From contig CM046875.1 of assembly GCA_025667525.1 (NCBI GenBank), positions 120,518,340 through 120,582,339 of the forward strand: a DNA stretch of 64,000 nucleotides, written 5' to 3'. The translations under genes and the position numbers were made by a program. How positions within the stretch are numbered: the first letter of the stretch is position 1; the number at the start of each line of letters is the position of its first letter. Below the pieces are notes generated by a model that saw nothing but the letters and a program-made list of their open reading frames with translations, was not told where the DNA came from and did no database searches. This document shows positions 28,451 through 40,019 of the stretch, piece after piece. The DNA is from Glebionis coronaria. Its lineage: Eukaryota; Streptophyta; Magnoliopsida; Asterales; Asteraceae.

Positions 28451-29647
28451 ATTTATATCTTTAAATGACAAGTTATCAAAAACTTGAAAAGGTATAACTG
28501 AGGTAACACTCAATATTAGTCATGGGATCTTTGGAGATGACATGCTGATTAAAGTTGCATTATACATTAAAGAATTAGAATACTTTGAACTTCAAATGTG
28601 TTTTTGGAAGTTTAGTATAATAAGTTGGTGATCAAGGATGTTTCACAATTTTTGAACCATGTGGTAATATCAAACTATTTGAATGCACATGCGCAATAAC
28701 TTCAATAATTGAGTTATTGAAGTAAGTATTCTCAAAATTTCAATAGGTCAAGATTGGTTGTTTTATGGTTTGCCAAACAAGTGTGAAGGTCACTACTAGA
28801 GGCATGATGCATCAACCATGTTTTTCATGCATTGATCTAATTAATATTTGGATAAAGGATGTTAAGACATTATTATTTAACGGAATAAAGATTGGGTTTC
28901 GTTTATTCTTTTTATTTAATTATGTATCATATTTTACATGTTTGAATCCATGAATAAATTGTTATGCTAAATGTCCGTTGTTGGTTAATAATATGGGAAT
29001 ATTATTAAACTAAGACAATTCTAAATTGCAATAGAGTATACTTGAAAGTATATCGATCGATTTTGGATGATATTTGATGAATCAAATATTGGACTTATCC
29101 CAACTATGTGATTATACTTTAGGGATCTTTGTCATTAAGTATATCATAAATAGTTATCCCTCAGACCTGAGATACCAAGAAACTGATATGAATCTAGTGC
29201 ATTTGTGTGGAATAATCTAACGCTAAACGTAACTGGTAGCTATAAGGGTTATTTTCAGAAGTGTTGCAAAATTCATAAGTTTTGCTCGTAGTCAATATGG
29301 AATTTGTTTCCTTCAAATTTATTTTGAAGTTTAATACAGCTGGGCCCCTCGTGGGATTAGTAAGATGTTTGTATGGTCGTACCCAAAGTCTTTCTAAACT
29401 AAGTTTAGAAGTTTTGGTAATCTTGCTTGAATCCGATAACGAGAAACAGAATGGTTAATGAAAGGAATGACTAAGATGCATATCCTTATTAACGTTGTAT
29501 TAGAAACGAAATGATACTAATAATAATGATGAATCATTAAAAGGTTTTATCCAAGAAACCTTACTCGAGTTGTACTAGAGACATTGCTAGTGTAACTAGA
29601 CGCTAGTCAATGTAATCACGATATTCAAAATATGTCCAAGTGGGAGC

Positions 29648-30958
29648 TCTAAGTTTATGGACTTATATTTAATAGTCGTGTGATAAGAACGAACTCGAGA
29701 TTACGGGATTGCACACAATACGTAAAGAGTTAATTTATTTTAATTAATATATTTATTGTATTTACTAGTTTATTTAATAAATATATATTTATGTATTTAT
29801 TAAATTGAATTGAGACATAACTTTAACGATCGTTAAATAATTAACGAGCGTTGTGGAATATATAGAAAGAGGAATAAATAGAAAGAAGTTTGGAAGGTTC
29901 CGGGACACCCCAATGGGGTGTTTGGACCGGCGGTTATGGAGGGTAAAAGGGGAAGGAAAAACTTTCCTTTTATTTATTTATGGATACAAGTCTATGCCTA
30001 TATAAACAACCTCTCGCCCTCATAATTTATCTATCCAGTAATCTTTCTTTCTCTCCTCCTGCCATCAACAAACTAATCGCACCTTAGGGTTTCGATTGGT
30101 TTGTGTGATTTGTTTGGTTTCTTTCTTGCAATCAACACCAAAGGAAAACACCTTTCTTAGGGTTCCTTTTATCCTTTGGTTTTGGATTTGCAATAATCTA
30201 GTCCTAACCCCTCTCTAGGGTTTTTGGGTAGATTTTACACGTGATGTTGATACCCGGTTTACACGTGCTAGAATCACGGTTAGCTTGTTGTATTACGTGT
30301 GTACAAGAACGTAGAGGTGGCAAATCTTGCCTATTTTTGTAAATACGGGCACTTTTTGCCCATTTTCAAAAAAGGATGGGGCACTTTTTCCCCATTCATT
30401 ATTATAGATGGGCTAAATGGGCGCATATATAAGTCACTAAATGGGTTATACGGGCGCACATGTAAAACACTTTTTGCCTATCAATTATTATTTTTTATTT
30501 AATTTTTTATCCCGTCTTTTAAACAAAAATTATTAATTTTTATTTCTATACTTTTATATATGTTTTTTTTCTTATTTTAGCTTGCGCCCGTTTTGCCCGC
30601 CTGCTTTGCCCGCCCATTTTGCCCGTGCCCGTTTAGCCCGCGCCTGTTTAGCCCGCCGCCCGTTTAGCCCGTCGCCCGTTTTGCCCGCCGCCCGTGCCAG
30701 CCCGCCCGCCCGTTTTGCCACCTCTACAAGAACGTAATATAGTCTTACTTTAGACTATATCTTGGTGATATACGGAATAAGCCCGAATTGGTGATTCGTT
30801 CTTCATCTTGTGGATTTGCTTTAGCGTGAAGGTATGTAACCCTAATTCGATTAGTTATAATTGTGTTATTATTATGATCTTGTTAAATCGCTTCCGCTAT
30901 ATGTGCTTTGATCTCGTTTAAGGTTTTATATAATTGTTATGATATTAATAATCCTTCA
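29648..30958 (+). repeat. Element B 3' LTR, carrying a hAT MITE
   Basis: 1311 bp; 886-888 bp without the MITE and its duplicated target. It starts TCTAAG where the 5' LTR has TGTAAG, so the second base is probably mutated. A polypurine tract (caagtgggag, ending 29646) precedes it. The TATA box is at 29998-30006. It ends cttca at 30958 beside the gaact duplication. Confidence 0.92.
30312..30726. mobile_element. hAT-type MITE (415 bp)
   Basis: Perfect 13-bp terminal inverted repeats, TAGAGGTGGCAAA and its complement, with an 8-bp target duplication caagaacg (30304-30311 and 30727-30734). Both are hallmarks of the hAT superfamily. The intact 5' LTR of element B shows the empty site. There is no transposase ORF. 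GGGC motifs are scattered near the left end. The right end (about 30585-30715) is a dense imperfect array of GCCCG(T/C), so the subterminal regions are rich in one short motif in opposite orientations, as expected for transposase-binding sites. Confidence 0.93.
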
Positions 30959-30963
30959 GAACT

Positions 30964-31401
30964 GAATGTGACAGGTTTTTGTGATGCATCCTGGCAATGT
31001 GATAAACACAATACAAGTCTCAGACGGGTTACGTTTTTGTTATCAATGGAGGAGCAGTTGACTGGAAGAGCAAGAAACAGACAACGATTGTAATGCATGC
31101 TACACAATCTGAGTACATGGTTGCTTCAGAAGCTGCAATGGAAGCTGTTTGGATTAGGAAGTTTATTGAAGATCTTGGAGTGATGCCTTCAATTAAAGAA
31201 CCTATAGATATGTATTGTGACAATTCTGCCGCAATAATATATGCCAATGACCCTGGAGTCATGAAAGGCGCCAGACACTTTATGCGTAGACATCACTACG
31301 TCCGAGAACAAGTTGAAGCTCGTGAAATCAAATGGATAAAAGGTCACACAGATGATAACGTAGCCGATCCTTTAACTAAGGCTTTGCCTAGCCAAAGGTA
31401 G
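30964..31401 (+). pseudogene. Ty1/Copia RNase H, C-terminus of pol (element C, part 2)
   Basis: Continues the frame of 2333-2898 once element B and one copy of gaact are removed. It shows FCDASW at the start of RNase H, SEYMVASEAAMEAVW, then a DNSAAI block and the polyprotein end ADPLTKALP, with a stop at 31399-31401. A one-base loss near 31016 shifts the frame before GGAVDW. Only about 33 bp follow the stop before the next element begins. It is a remnant of a Tork/TNT1-like Copia element; its 3' LTR is not in the window. Confidence 0.93.
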
Positions 31402-31434
31402 TTAAGCATGCCAAGGCGAATGGGCTGCAACTAG

Positions 31435-34400
31435 TGATTGTAGTGTTTTACTACCCTTTAGGAAAAAGGCGTAAATAGCGGAAAGTATTAAATACGACGG
31501 TTTAGGAAAACCGTGTACAAATGACCAAAAGGTGAAAGTTCAAAGTTCGTTTCCCAAGGAGGTATATGTGTGTGAAAACCTTGTAATGATTTTGGATTAA
31601 TATGAAAGAAAGAAGGCATGAGAAGGGATAATGACAGATACGTTAAAATTATACTACGATGACAGAACAAAAAATCGTAAAAAGTGACAAAAAAACTAAT
31701 TTTAAAAAATACCAAAAACTAATAAAAATAAACTAAGAGTATACAAATGATCAAAAAAATTTCAAACCTTTTAATTAACTAAATATTAATTTTTAAATGC
31801 TAATTAAAGCCCTAAAAATCCAAATAATTAATAAAAAGCCCAAATAAAGATTTTTCACTTTGTAAAACTCTAAAATGACTAAATAAGATTAAAAACTATT
31901 TTTATTAAATTTTAAACTAAGGAAAACTATTTTAAATGATTAAAAATTATTAAAATATTAAAAAAAATCTAAAAATTAATAAAATGATGAGAAAATTAAT
32001 CTAAGAGTTTTAAAATTCCTAACTTATTGTATTTGACCTAAGAAAAATGTAAAAGTTGCAAAAATATTAAAAATGAAATTTAATATTAAAAATCCAAAAA
32101 TTATAAAAATTTCTAAAAACTTGCAAACTAGTTTATTTTAACCTAAATAAACAGAAAATGAAAGTGAAATTACCAAAATACCCCTATTGGGCCCCCAAAT
32201 GGGCTAAAAACAAAAACAGACTAAGTGAAATGGGCTTTTTGGCCCAATAAGATGAAACTTAACCAAATAAGCTGAAAATCACTAGTCTAGCTTAAAATCC
32301 AATTCTAAACACCAAAGTCTGAAGGCCCAAAAGCTGAATGTGAGCTTATCACAGCTTAATGGTATAACAGCTTTTTCTTAATGGGCCTTTTGGCCCATTA
32401 AGCTATAAGCCAATTCCATAAGCTCTAATTTGACAAAACAACCTTCTTTTGAGATGCCTAAGAGATATGTGAAAAGAAATTTTCAAAAAGAACAACCAAA
32501 AGCCAGAAATAAGCCAAGTAAAAATTCACTAAAAGACAAAATAATCGACTTAGAGTTCTAGACCACCTCAGACCTTGATTCAACTTTCAAAAGACTCTAA
32601 ATGACTTAAATAAGCCAAATCAATCAAGAAAAGTTCAATAAGCCAAGCCAAATAAGCAGAATAAGCTGATAAGCACTTATGTAAAAGTCAAAGTATTTGG
32701 TTTTCTAGTCAAAGCTTAAAGTCAACCACCCAAATGCTCCATAATGAACAAATGGGTCAAATGAGGAACACCTATTACAAAATTAAAGTTGTTGCAGGTT
32801 TAAATAAGCTAGAACAGCTTATTGATAAGCAAAATGCAAAATAACACTATCAGTGGCTAGCAGCAGGGGAAAGGAGTTCCCACTGCTTTGACTATTTGAC
32901 TTGGAGATTTAGAGAGTTCCGGTTGGATTCAATGGATAACAAGGGCACCCTTACAACCAATGAGTTGTAAGGAGTCAATATCAAGCAAGAATTCATAAAT
33001 CCACTCAGCCAATTAGCACAGATTAAGCAAACAGTCACCAGATATGTCCCAACTTACAAATAAGCAGATTATGAACAAATAAGTAGTTTAAGCATGAATA
33101 AACCAACCCAAATGAACCAGATGCATACACAAGCTATAATAAACTCCAATAAGCACAAATAAACTTGTTTCAAACACTGATTCAGAGATTAGAACAAGGT
33201 TCAAGCACAAACAGTTGACTGATGAACAAACTAAGAACACAAAATCCTTTTGCTGATCTAAATAACCACAAATCCAATTTCAACACCTCAAATCCCTTTC
33301 CCTGGTTGTATTAACTAAGATTTAGCACTTGTTAACCCTAGTCTACTCTTAGATCTAGGTGTCCCCAAAATTTTAGTCAAAATCAACAAGTAAAATAGAT
33401 TTTATAGCCTTTTGTTGGATTTATGTGATTAGAACCTCAAAACTTGTAGATAAATGTCCAATAACACCACAATAGCATGAACAATCACAAAACATAAACA
33501 AGCACCTACTCAAATCAAATCCATCCTTGATTAAGTAGTTAACCCAAACACCCCTTAATAAAATGATATCATAATTTTTCAAAGGATTATTCAGATTTAA
33601 CCCACAAATCAAGTTCAAAATAACTCAGTAACAACAATCAAACCTCAAATCACCAGATTCATCAACAAAAACACATAATCACAGACAAATACTCAGATTC
33701 AATCATATAGCATAAAAATTCAGAAAATATAAAAGGGTTTAGAAATGAGCACCTCCAAAACATACATCCATGCTTTGTGATGTATGAGCTTAGGTGCTAG
33801 CTAAACAAGCACCAGCTTCCTTGTACCTGTTAAGATTCAACAAACACAAAAGTAAACCAAAAACAATGAAAACTGGTTTTTTGAAAACAAAAGTTTTAAT
33901 CCATAAAACCTTTCCTTAAAAACCAACAAACAGATAAATGGAACTCAAATCTTAGCTTATCAGACACCAAACTTTTATAAAACACAAAAGGAAATCACAA
34001 TTTTTAGAAAATCCAACTTTTATTTCATAAAAAGGAATTACAAAGATTTAAGCTAAAATCTGGAACAAAGGGACTCTCACATGTTGAGGTCTCCTTTTAT
34101 TGACTACTTAGGACGATTCTAGAATCAAAATACATGAGAAACCCTAGCTATAAAATCTCAAATATGCCCTTGATCTTCTAGACGCGTTTGATGTTTGTTA
34201 GATGTCAAATTTGATCTTGGTCGTTCATTTTGTGCTTGGGGACCAAGTAGTAGCCTTAAAGCGTTGATCTTGCCACATAGGATTGCTTGGAGAGGAGGGT
34301 GTCATTTCATTGGCTAACGGGGTTGAGTGTGGGGTCCTTGATGAGTAGGATTGTGAGTTCAAGCGTGGGATATGTTTATGTGTGTGTGAATTAAGCGTGG

Positions 34401-35183
34401 GTGTGGGTAATTTGAATTTACCCTTTGTTTAAATGGGAGTAAATTCTGGGTTCATCGGGGTAAACAGTAACTTGTTTGATCCGATATTAGGGGAAAGGTA
34501 ATGTGTTTGGCGCAATTAAAAATTTGAATGTTTGGTTGTGGCAATATGGGTCCTCAGTCTTTGGCAAAGTTTGTAAAATAAGATTTCCAGCCCAAAACAA
34601 ACGACCTCCTCTTTATAGTTTTGCCACTAATATTTTCCAAACAAGGATTTAGGGTTTTAATAACTTTGATGTAATTACATAAATGTCCCTTTTGATGTTT
34701 AATCCATTTAAAAAGGACTAAATGTGCAATATTCTTGAACTTCAAGGGTCTTCATTGGTTCTTTAACTTCATGAGGGACCATTCTTGACAATTTGGATTT
34801 GTTGAGGGACTAAACTTGCCAAATCTTCAAAGATGAAGGACCTTTTTGTCATTTTGACAAACTTAAGGGACCAAACTTGTAATTATGAATATACAAGGGT
34901 ATTAAGTGTCAGTTCTTCATAAATGAGGGATCAATCTTGTACATCTTCAAGTCTTCAAGGGTTTTTCTTTGATAAATCACAAACTAGGGCCCGGTTCATT
35001 GTGCGGCTTCGTTTCTCGTATTCGTTTTTCCTTGTTTCTTGTGATCTTTTGTCTTTTTCACGATATCCATACCTAAAATACACAAGTAAACAAACACAAG
35101 CATATATATGGTATTTTGATGACATTTTATGCATTTAAAGTCTGAAAAGAACGATGAAATCATGTATAAATTCCATCCCATCA
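31435..35183 (-). repeat. Probable 3' LTR of Athila/Tat-like Gypsy element H
   Basis: 3.7 kb of non-coding, A/T-rich sequence with candidate ends TGAT...ATCA. On the minus strand the right end begins TGATGGGATGG immediately after a strong polypurine tract (35184-35200). The preceding minus-strand sequence GCATTGCGTGAGGGCA ... TTTAGTATGGGGGAG is like the pol-downstream signature of Athila/Tat/Ogre-type Gypsy elements. The left boundary (31435) is chosen from the TG/CA rule and the junction with Copia C. The second LTR lies outside the window, so no target duplication could be checked. Confidence 0.5.
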
Positions 35184-36047
35184 CTCCCCCATACTAAACC
35201 ATTGCCATGCCCTCACGCAATGCTAGAATAAAGTATCTAAGCATCTCCAAAATTCAATTTTATTACCCTTTATTTAAAAGTAAAACTTGCTATAATACTA
35301 CGAAGATGTGTAAAGACATAATGTATGATTTTCATCACGAAAGTGACTTTTAGGGTCAGCGAATAGAAATAAGTGAATGTCTCATAGAGTAAAGTTCGTC
35401 ATCCTTGATTGTCATACATTCCATTCTAAGTGCAAAAACGAGATCATTGTTGGTACAAGTCACAATGCTAACACTACTCATACGTCCAAATTGTGTAATA
35501 CTTTTTCTCCCCGTAATCCTAGTTATTAAGAAAGAAAAAGGTTTCTAGAATTTTTAACTATTTGTCATGGATCACAAGTGATTCATATTGAGTTATTTGA
35601 GTATTTATTAGTCCAAAAATAAATTAGCATGATTTAATTGATAGTTAGTCGAAGGACAAAATCTTTTAAAACGGCTTCTCGTGTATCTCCTTAAGTTCAT
35701 ATCTTGGCATAACTCGTTTCACGATTTGAGACCTTTCTCGGACCGATATTTGGCATGTACTTCATACTTCAAATCTTCGGAAGACGTTCTTGAAATTATG
35801 GTATTCTCTTAATATTTTGGAATTTCTTCACTTGACGTTTTTGAGATCTTCTTTATACTTGAACCACGACTTCATCATTTTTCTTTAATCTTTATTTGGA
35901 TTTTGATATACAACGATCCGCCTCCTTTTAGGACTTGGATAATTTTATCCTCATACATTGTTAGGGTCTTTTTGGATAGACTTTCTCCATGATATTTAGG
36001 GGAGGAATTGCTTTTCGTTGTGTGTCTCGATCCTTCATACTAATTTT
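35184..36047 (-). other. 3' internal part of element H, with polypurine tract
   Basis: Starts with the polypurine tract (minus strand TTTAGTATGGGGGAG, complement of 35184-35198). The rest has no ORF above about 60 residues. A block TTGTTAGGGTCTTTTTGGATA at 35958-35978 recurs with one change at 55193-55213, on the far side of element D. Confidence 0.55.
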
Positions 36048-36052
36048 GGAAT

Positions 36053-36362
36053 TGAAGGATCGTGTTTTTCTAAGGATTTAGCAATCTATGGTTAATCTAT
36101 TAAGATAGATGGGAAATGAAGAACTTAGAGAGAGAAAGAAGAGAGAGAGAGAGGAGAGAAAGAAGAAGAAAGATTGATTATGTGAAAAATGTGGTAAGTG
36201 TTCAACGACCCCTCCTAACATGCTAGGAGGGGGTTTATATAGCCCACCCTACATGTGGGCTATATGGGCTATACCTTAATACATTAGATCACGAGCCCAA
36301 TACTTGTATCTATATTTGGAGTGACCGATGCTTTCTAAATACGTAAAAACATATTTCCAACA
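36053..36362 (-). repeat. Element D 3' LTR
   Basis: 310 bp, partner of 54824-55132. It contains a GA-rich run (36128-36172), a TATA box (complement of 36234-36241) and inverted repeats on both sides of it. Terminal TG/CA. Confidence 0.93.
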
Positions 36363-38979
36363 ATCTCCCCCAAAGGGAGGTCACTCCAAGTTACAATGTC
36401 CTGAATAGTCTATAGCTCGTGATCTATGCTAATAATGATGTGACCGAGACTTTCCTTAGAAAAACGTATTTCCAACAATCTCCCCCAAAGGGAGGTCACA
36501 ACATTTTACAAAATCTTAAACCTAGCATACTATGCTTGAGTCTTCGATCTTGTTCTTGTGAATATGCCGATGAGATCTTTGACTTTAGTCTTGAGCATGT
36601 TCTCTTGCCTTTACCTTGTGCATTCATCACTTGTGATATTTGCCTCCTTGTGACTTCATGTTCCACATACTTATACCTTCGTAATTCTTGAATGCTTCAG
36701 AGTTTGATACAGCGGAAGACTTGACTTTTAGACTTTCTAGAATTTGATGAAGTATTAAGTGCATATAGTATTAGCATGTGGTGACGACTTCTTCTGGATT
36801 GTACACCGCAATGCCACCTTCTTGTTACACTGCACAAGACAGTTAGCAACAAAACATATACACGGGTGAAATGGCTTTGAACATTTCATTCCAAATTGAT
36901 AGCATTTTATCTCCGGTCGGTGAAGACCGTTGGACGATATTAACTATCGTACTTGTGGCAGGTAGTTTCAATTAAGAACCTCCTTGACAAGATTTCGCGG
37001 GTAAACCCGTTCTCTTTATTAGACCGTCCAAAGCTGAGTGCGAACATAAAGAGTGAATCATTTGGATAATAATATCCGCATGATTTGAAGCCGTCAATTC
37101 ATGTTCCTGGAACAAGTGAAGTTCAATTAAGAACCACACCATCGTTGCTTTCCAGTTGTCACGAGCTTGATTCGTATAGAATCTTGCAAGTTACCTACCA
37201 AGTGCTGTTTGAGGTTAACACTAGAAGGATTTCCACTCATCACTGTAAACACTAAGGTATCACTCTGAGTGTTCTGGCAAGATCACTAAGATATTGCGTA
37301 GAGGCCTGGAACGTGTTTAAATTCATTTTAGAATTAAACCACTGTTGCTTTCCAGTTATCACAAGTTTGATTCATAAAGAATCGCACAAGTCACCTACCA
37401 TGAGCTTTTTGATATTCGCTCAAGAAGGGTTTCCATCTTCATTGTAAATACTTTCGTATTACTCGGATGTTCAGGCAAGATCATGAAGATTTTGCGTAGG
37501 ACTCTTAAGATCTTTCTTACTCGGACACGAGCTTACATTTAAACTATTCAAAGGTTTTAAGCTCGTGTAAATGGCTCTAGACTCGATCGTGCATTTTGGA
37601 TTTTAGTGATCGGAGGCTGGAGAGGAGTGCCACCATTTCAATACCAATTTATTCGAAGTGAATAAATCAATAGATAATGCGTTGTCTCCGTGTGATTAAA
37701 ACAAATATCTTTTGAGAGATATCTGAGTTAGCTGGGATGGGCTGTGCATTGCATCACTGGGTCCATGATGTCTATCTTCAATATCAAGAATCATTAAAAA
37801 TGATCTCAATAGCATATGTATTGACCCGGTTTCTGCCTAAGTTGTAAGGAGGGCTTCTTTCTTTACACCCTTTATCTTTACAATTCTTTTTCATTCTTCA
37901 ACCCCTTCAATGCTTACCAATACGTCATCACTAGCACCTTGTTGTGATTGTTCCAGTGCTAACTTAAGTACTTGGTTGGCATTCAGCTACGTTCACAATC
38001 TTTCTCCATCTTTCCTAAGGACTACTATTTCTAGCTATGGAATGTCCTTGGGAATATTCCTCCGGTTCTAGAGAAATCATTGGACTTTAACCTATCCTAC
38101 CATCCTTATGTCACCACAATCTTCACCGTCGTGAATAGAGATGTTTTGGGTAAGTGTATGTCACCATGAAATCCATTTTGAAGTGCAAATCCATTTTGCT
38201 CCCCCTTAACATATGCCACGATATCCGAAAACATTTTGCACATGTCGGGATGAGCTATCACGTTAAGTCAAACCATTTATGACTGATCATATCCCATATT
38301 AAATCACATTTTCTCCCCCATATTAAAAATATTAACCCAATCGATGTTTTTAATATCAATTGATTTAATAGCATTTTAAGAAAATTTGGGAAGAAAAATG
38401 CAAATCCAATTATCTTCATGAATTACACAAGCTCCCCCTCAAATTAATGAGGGTGTGCTGAAACGTAAATTAAATACCTTTTAAACACAAGTGTAAGGTA
38501 TTTATCACGTGAAAAGATCATATATGATAATGAATTCACAAGATTAGCAATTTACGAGGTAGGACCTGAATGATGGAGAACATCATATGAAAGATTCACA
38601 TGGTTCTTGTTCACGAATGTTGGTCACCTCAGCACGTCTAAAGTTATCTCTTGACTCCATGTGTATGATTGATATCGTTGTCTTGACACCAATATGTGAA
38701 CTTGGCACTCTCGGCATTAAGGATTCTGAATGCTGGACAATTGCTCCCCCTCAATTGTTGACCCGTGTTCTATTGAAAGAGTTGTAGTCACCGTTTGAGT
38801 AGTCGCATCGTCGAGTATGTAGATATCAATTGTAAGTTGCTACGGTTGGTGGAGATGATAACTTCATAAAAACAAGACTTCTCTTGTTTTAACAAATAAA
38901 TGCACTGAATCGTACATATATTCGTGTTAGATTGTGTTATTATGTAAACACAATCCCTTACATGGTTATAAAGTAAACC
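36363..38979 (-). other. 3' non-coding region of element D with multiple polypurine tracts
   Basis: The true polypurine tract adjoins the LTR (complement of 36363-36380). A second copy of LTR-end plus tract lies at 36441-36495, so about 60 bp spanning the LTR border is duplicated 119 bp away. Further GGGGG-type purine runs occur at 38199-38207, 38312-38320, 38431-38440 and 38743-38752 (complement strand). Multiple polypurine tracts before the 3' LTR are a known trait of Sirevirus elements. No ORF is convincing. Confidence 0.75.
37122..37500. repeat. Diverged tandem duplication, units of about 180 bp
   Basis: Unit 1 (about 37122-37304) and unit 2 (about 37322-37500) share a series of blocks in the same order: ttgctttccagtt, cacaagtt-acctacca, aagggtttcca, ggcaagatca, ttgcgtag. 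Overall identity by eye is roughly 75-80%. They lie in the non-coding 3' part of element D. Confidence 0.8.
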
Positions 38980-40016
38980 ATGCCCGAGAAAATTAATTCC
39001 CGTTGTTGAGTCAAAGCTTTCCGGTGAAATGCTTGACTTGAATAAGAAAATCGGGTTACTATCTGAAATAATAGCAAACCATTTTGAGCATGTTTTAAAA
39101 CATTTGAACTTCTGCTCGAACTTTATTTACAACCCCGTGTCATTATTGAATGACATTTCTAGTATCGTAAATATTATCGATTCCAGAAACATGCTCTTTT
39201 TATCAAAACATTTTTGAACACACAATTTTGAAAGATTTAGAAAAAACCTTTTTGAGAAATTCTCGAAAAAATTGTGTTCAACGTTTTGAAAACCAATTAC
39301 TTGAGCTTAAGATGTTGAATATCTTGCAAAACGAGCTCAAGTCCGAGAAGTTGTAAACTTCCCGTTGTGAAGGATAAGTTTATCATCGGCGATAAACTTT
39401 CCTTTTAACTGAAGAACGAGTCCTAAGTTGACATTTACTTAGAAGTCGTTTTCATGAGCTTGAAAAAAAACTTTGAATGTTTTAACATAAAGCTCATGAC
39501 CGAGAAAGATGAATTTCTCGTTAAGAAGAAAAGTTCTCTTATTTAAAAGATACACTTTACTTTATGAGCTTAAAACTTGGAATGTTTTAAGACAAGCTCA
39601 TGACCGAGAAAGGTTAATTTCTCGTTATGAGGATAAGTTATCATAAAAGATAATCTTTCCTTTATTTAAAGTTCGAGTTACAGTCTTACATTTAACTGTA
39701 AGTCATTGTGCATGAGCTTAAAAACTTCGAATGTTTTTAATATTAGCTCATGCCCGAGAAAACTTAATTTCTCGTTGTTAGGATAAGTTTATCATCGGCG
39801 ATAAACTTTCTTTTCTTTGACGTCCGGGGCATCGTCTGTCATTTAACGAGGAGCCATTGTGCATGAGCTTAAAAACTTGGAATGTTTTTGATATAAGCTC
39901 ATGCCCGAGAAAAATTAATTTCTCGTTGTTAGGATAATTTTATCATCGGCGATAAACTTTCCTTTCTTTGATGAACGAGTTACAGTCTGTGATGTGACTA
40001 TAAATCCTTAGTATTA
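38980..40016. repeat. Tandem array of hairpin-forming units in element D
   Basis: At least five units of about 110-150 bp (starting near 39299, 39454, 39564, 39712 and 39863) plus a worn partial unit near 38980. A typical unit holds three inverted repeats in fixed order. In the last units these are atgagctta/taagctcat (39863-39871 with 39894-39902), cgagaaa/tttctcg (39906-39912 with 39919-39925), and aagtttatc/gataaactt (39785-39793 with 39800-39808). The array lies between the spacer ORF and the 3' non-coding region, where pol would be in a complete element. No coding potential. Confidence 0.88.
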
Positions 40017-40019
40017 AGC

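Larger units (their letters stand above)
23585..29647 (+). other. Internal region of element B, non-coding
   Basis: Six kilobases of AT-rich sequence with stops in all frames and no recognisable retrotransposon domain. The motif AGTGGGAG, identical to the core of the polypurine tract beside the 3' LTR, occurs six times in the same orientation: 25722, 25778, 26018, 27096, 27810 and 29639. Only the last is next to the LTR. Either the coding region decayed beyond visual recognition, or B was always a non-coding, trans-mobilised element. Confidence 0.7.
2899..30958 (+). mobile_element. LTR retrotransposon B, non-coding, hosting element A
   Basis: Flanked by a perfect 5-bp duplication, gaact (2894-2898 and 30959-30963), inside the Copia C pol frame. 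The LTRs are about 0.9 kb once insertions are removed: left 2899-3524 plus 23308-23584, right 29648-30958 minus the hAT MITE. They start TG (TC in the right copy, apparently mutated) and end CA. A polypurine tract, aagtgggag, lies just before the right LTR, which gives + orientation. The 6-kb internal part (23585-29647) has no long ORF and I recognise no protein domain. No tRNA-Met primer-binding site is visible after the left LTR. This is a non-autonomous or very old element. LTR divergence by eye is about 5%. Confidence 0.88.

Noticed and set aside
27882..28953. Small ORFs at 27882-28082 and 28765-28953 as possible host genes
   Set aside because: Short, AT-rich, no domain, inside the non-coding interior of element B.
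36419..36691. 90-residue + strand ORF
   Set aside because: Covers the duplicated LTR border and polypurine tract of element D on the antisense strand; no protein features.
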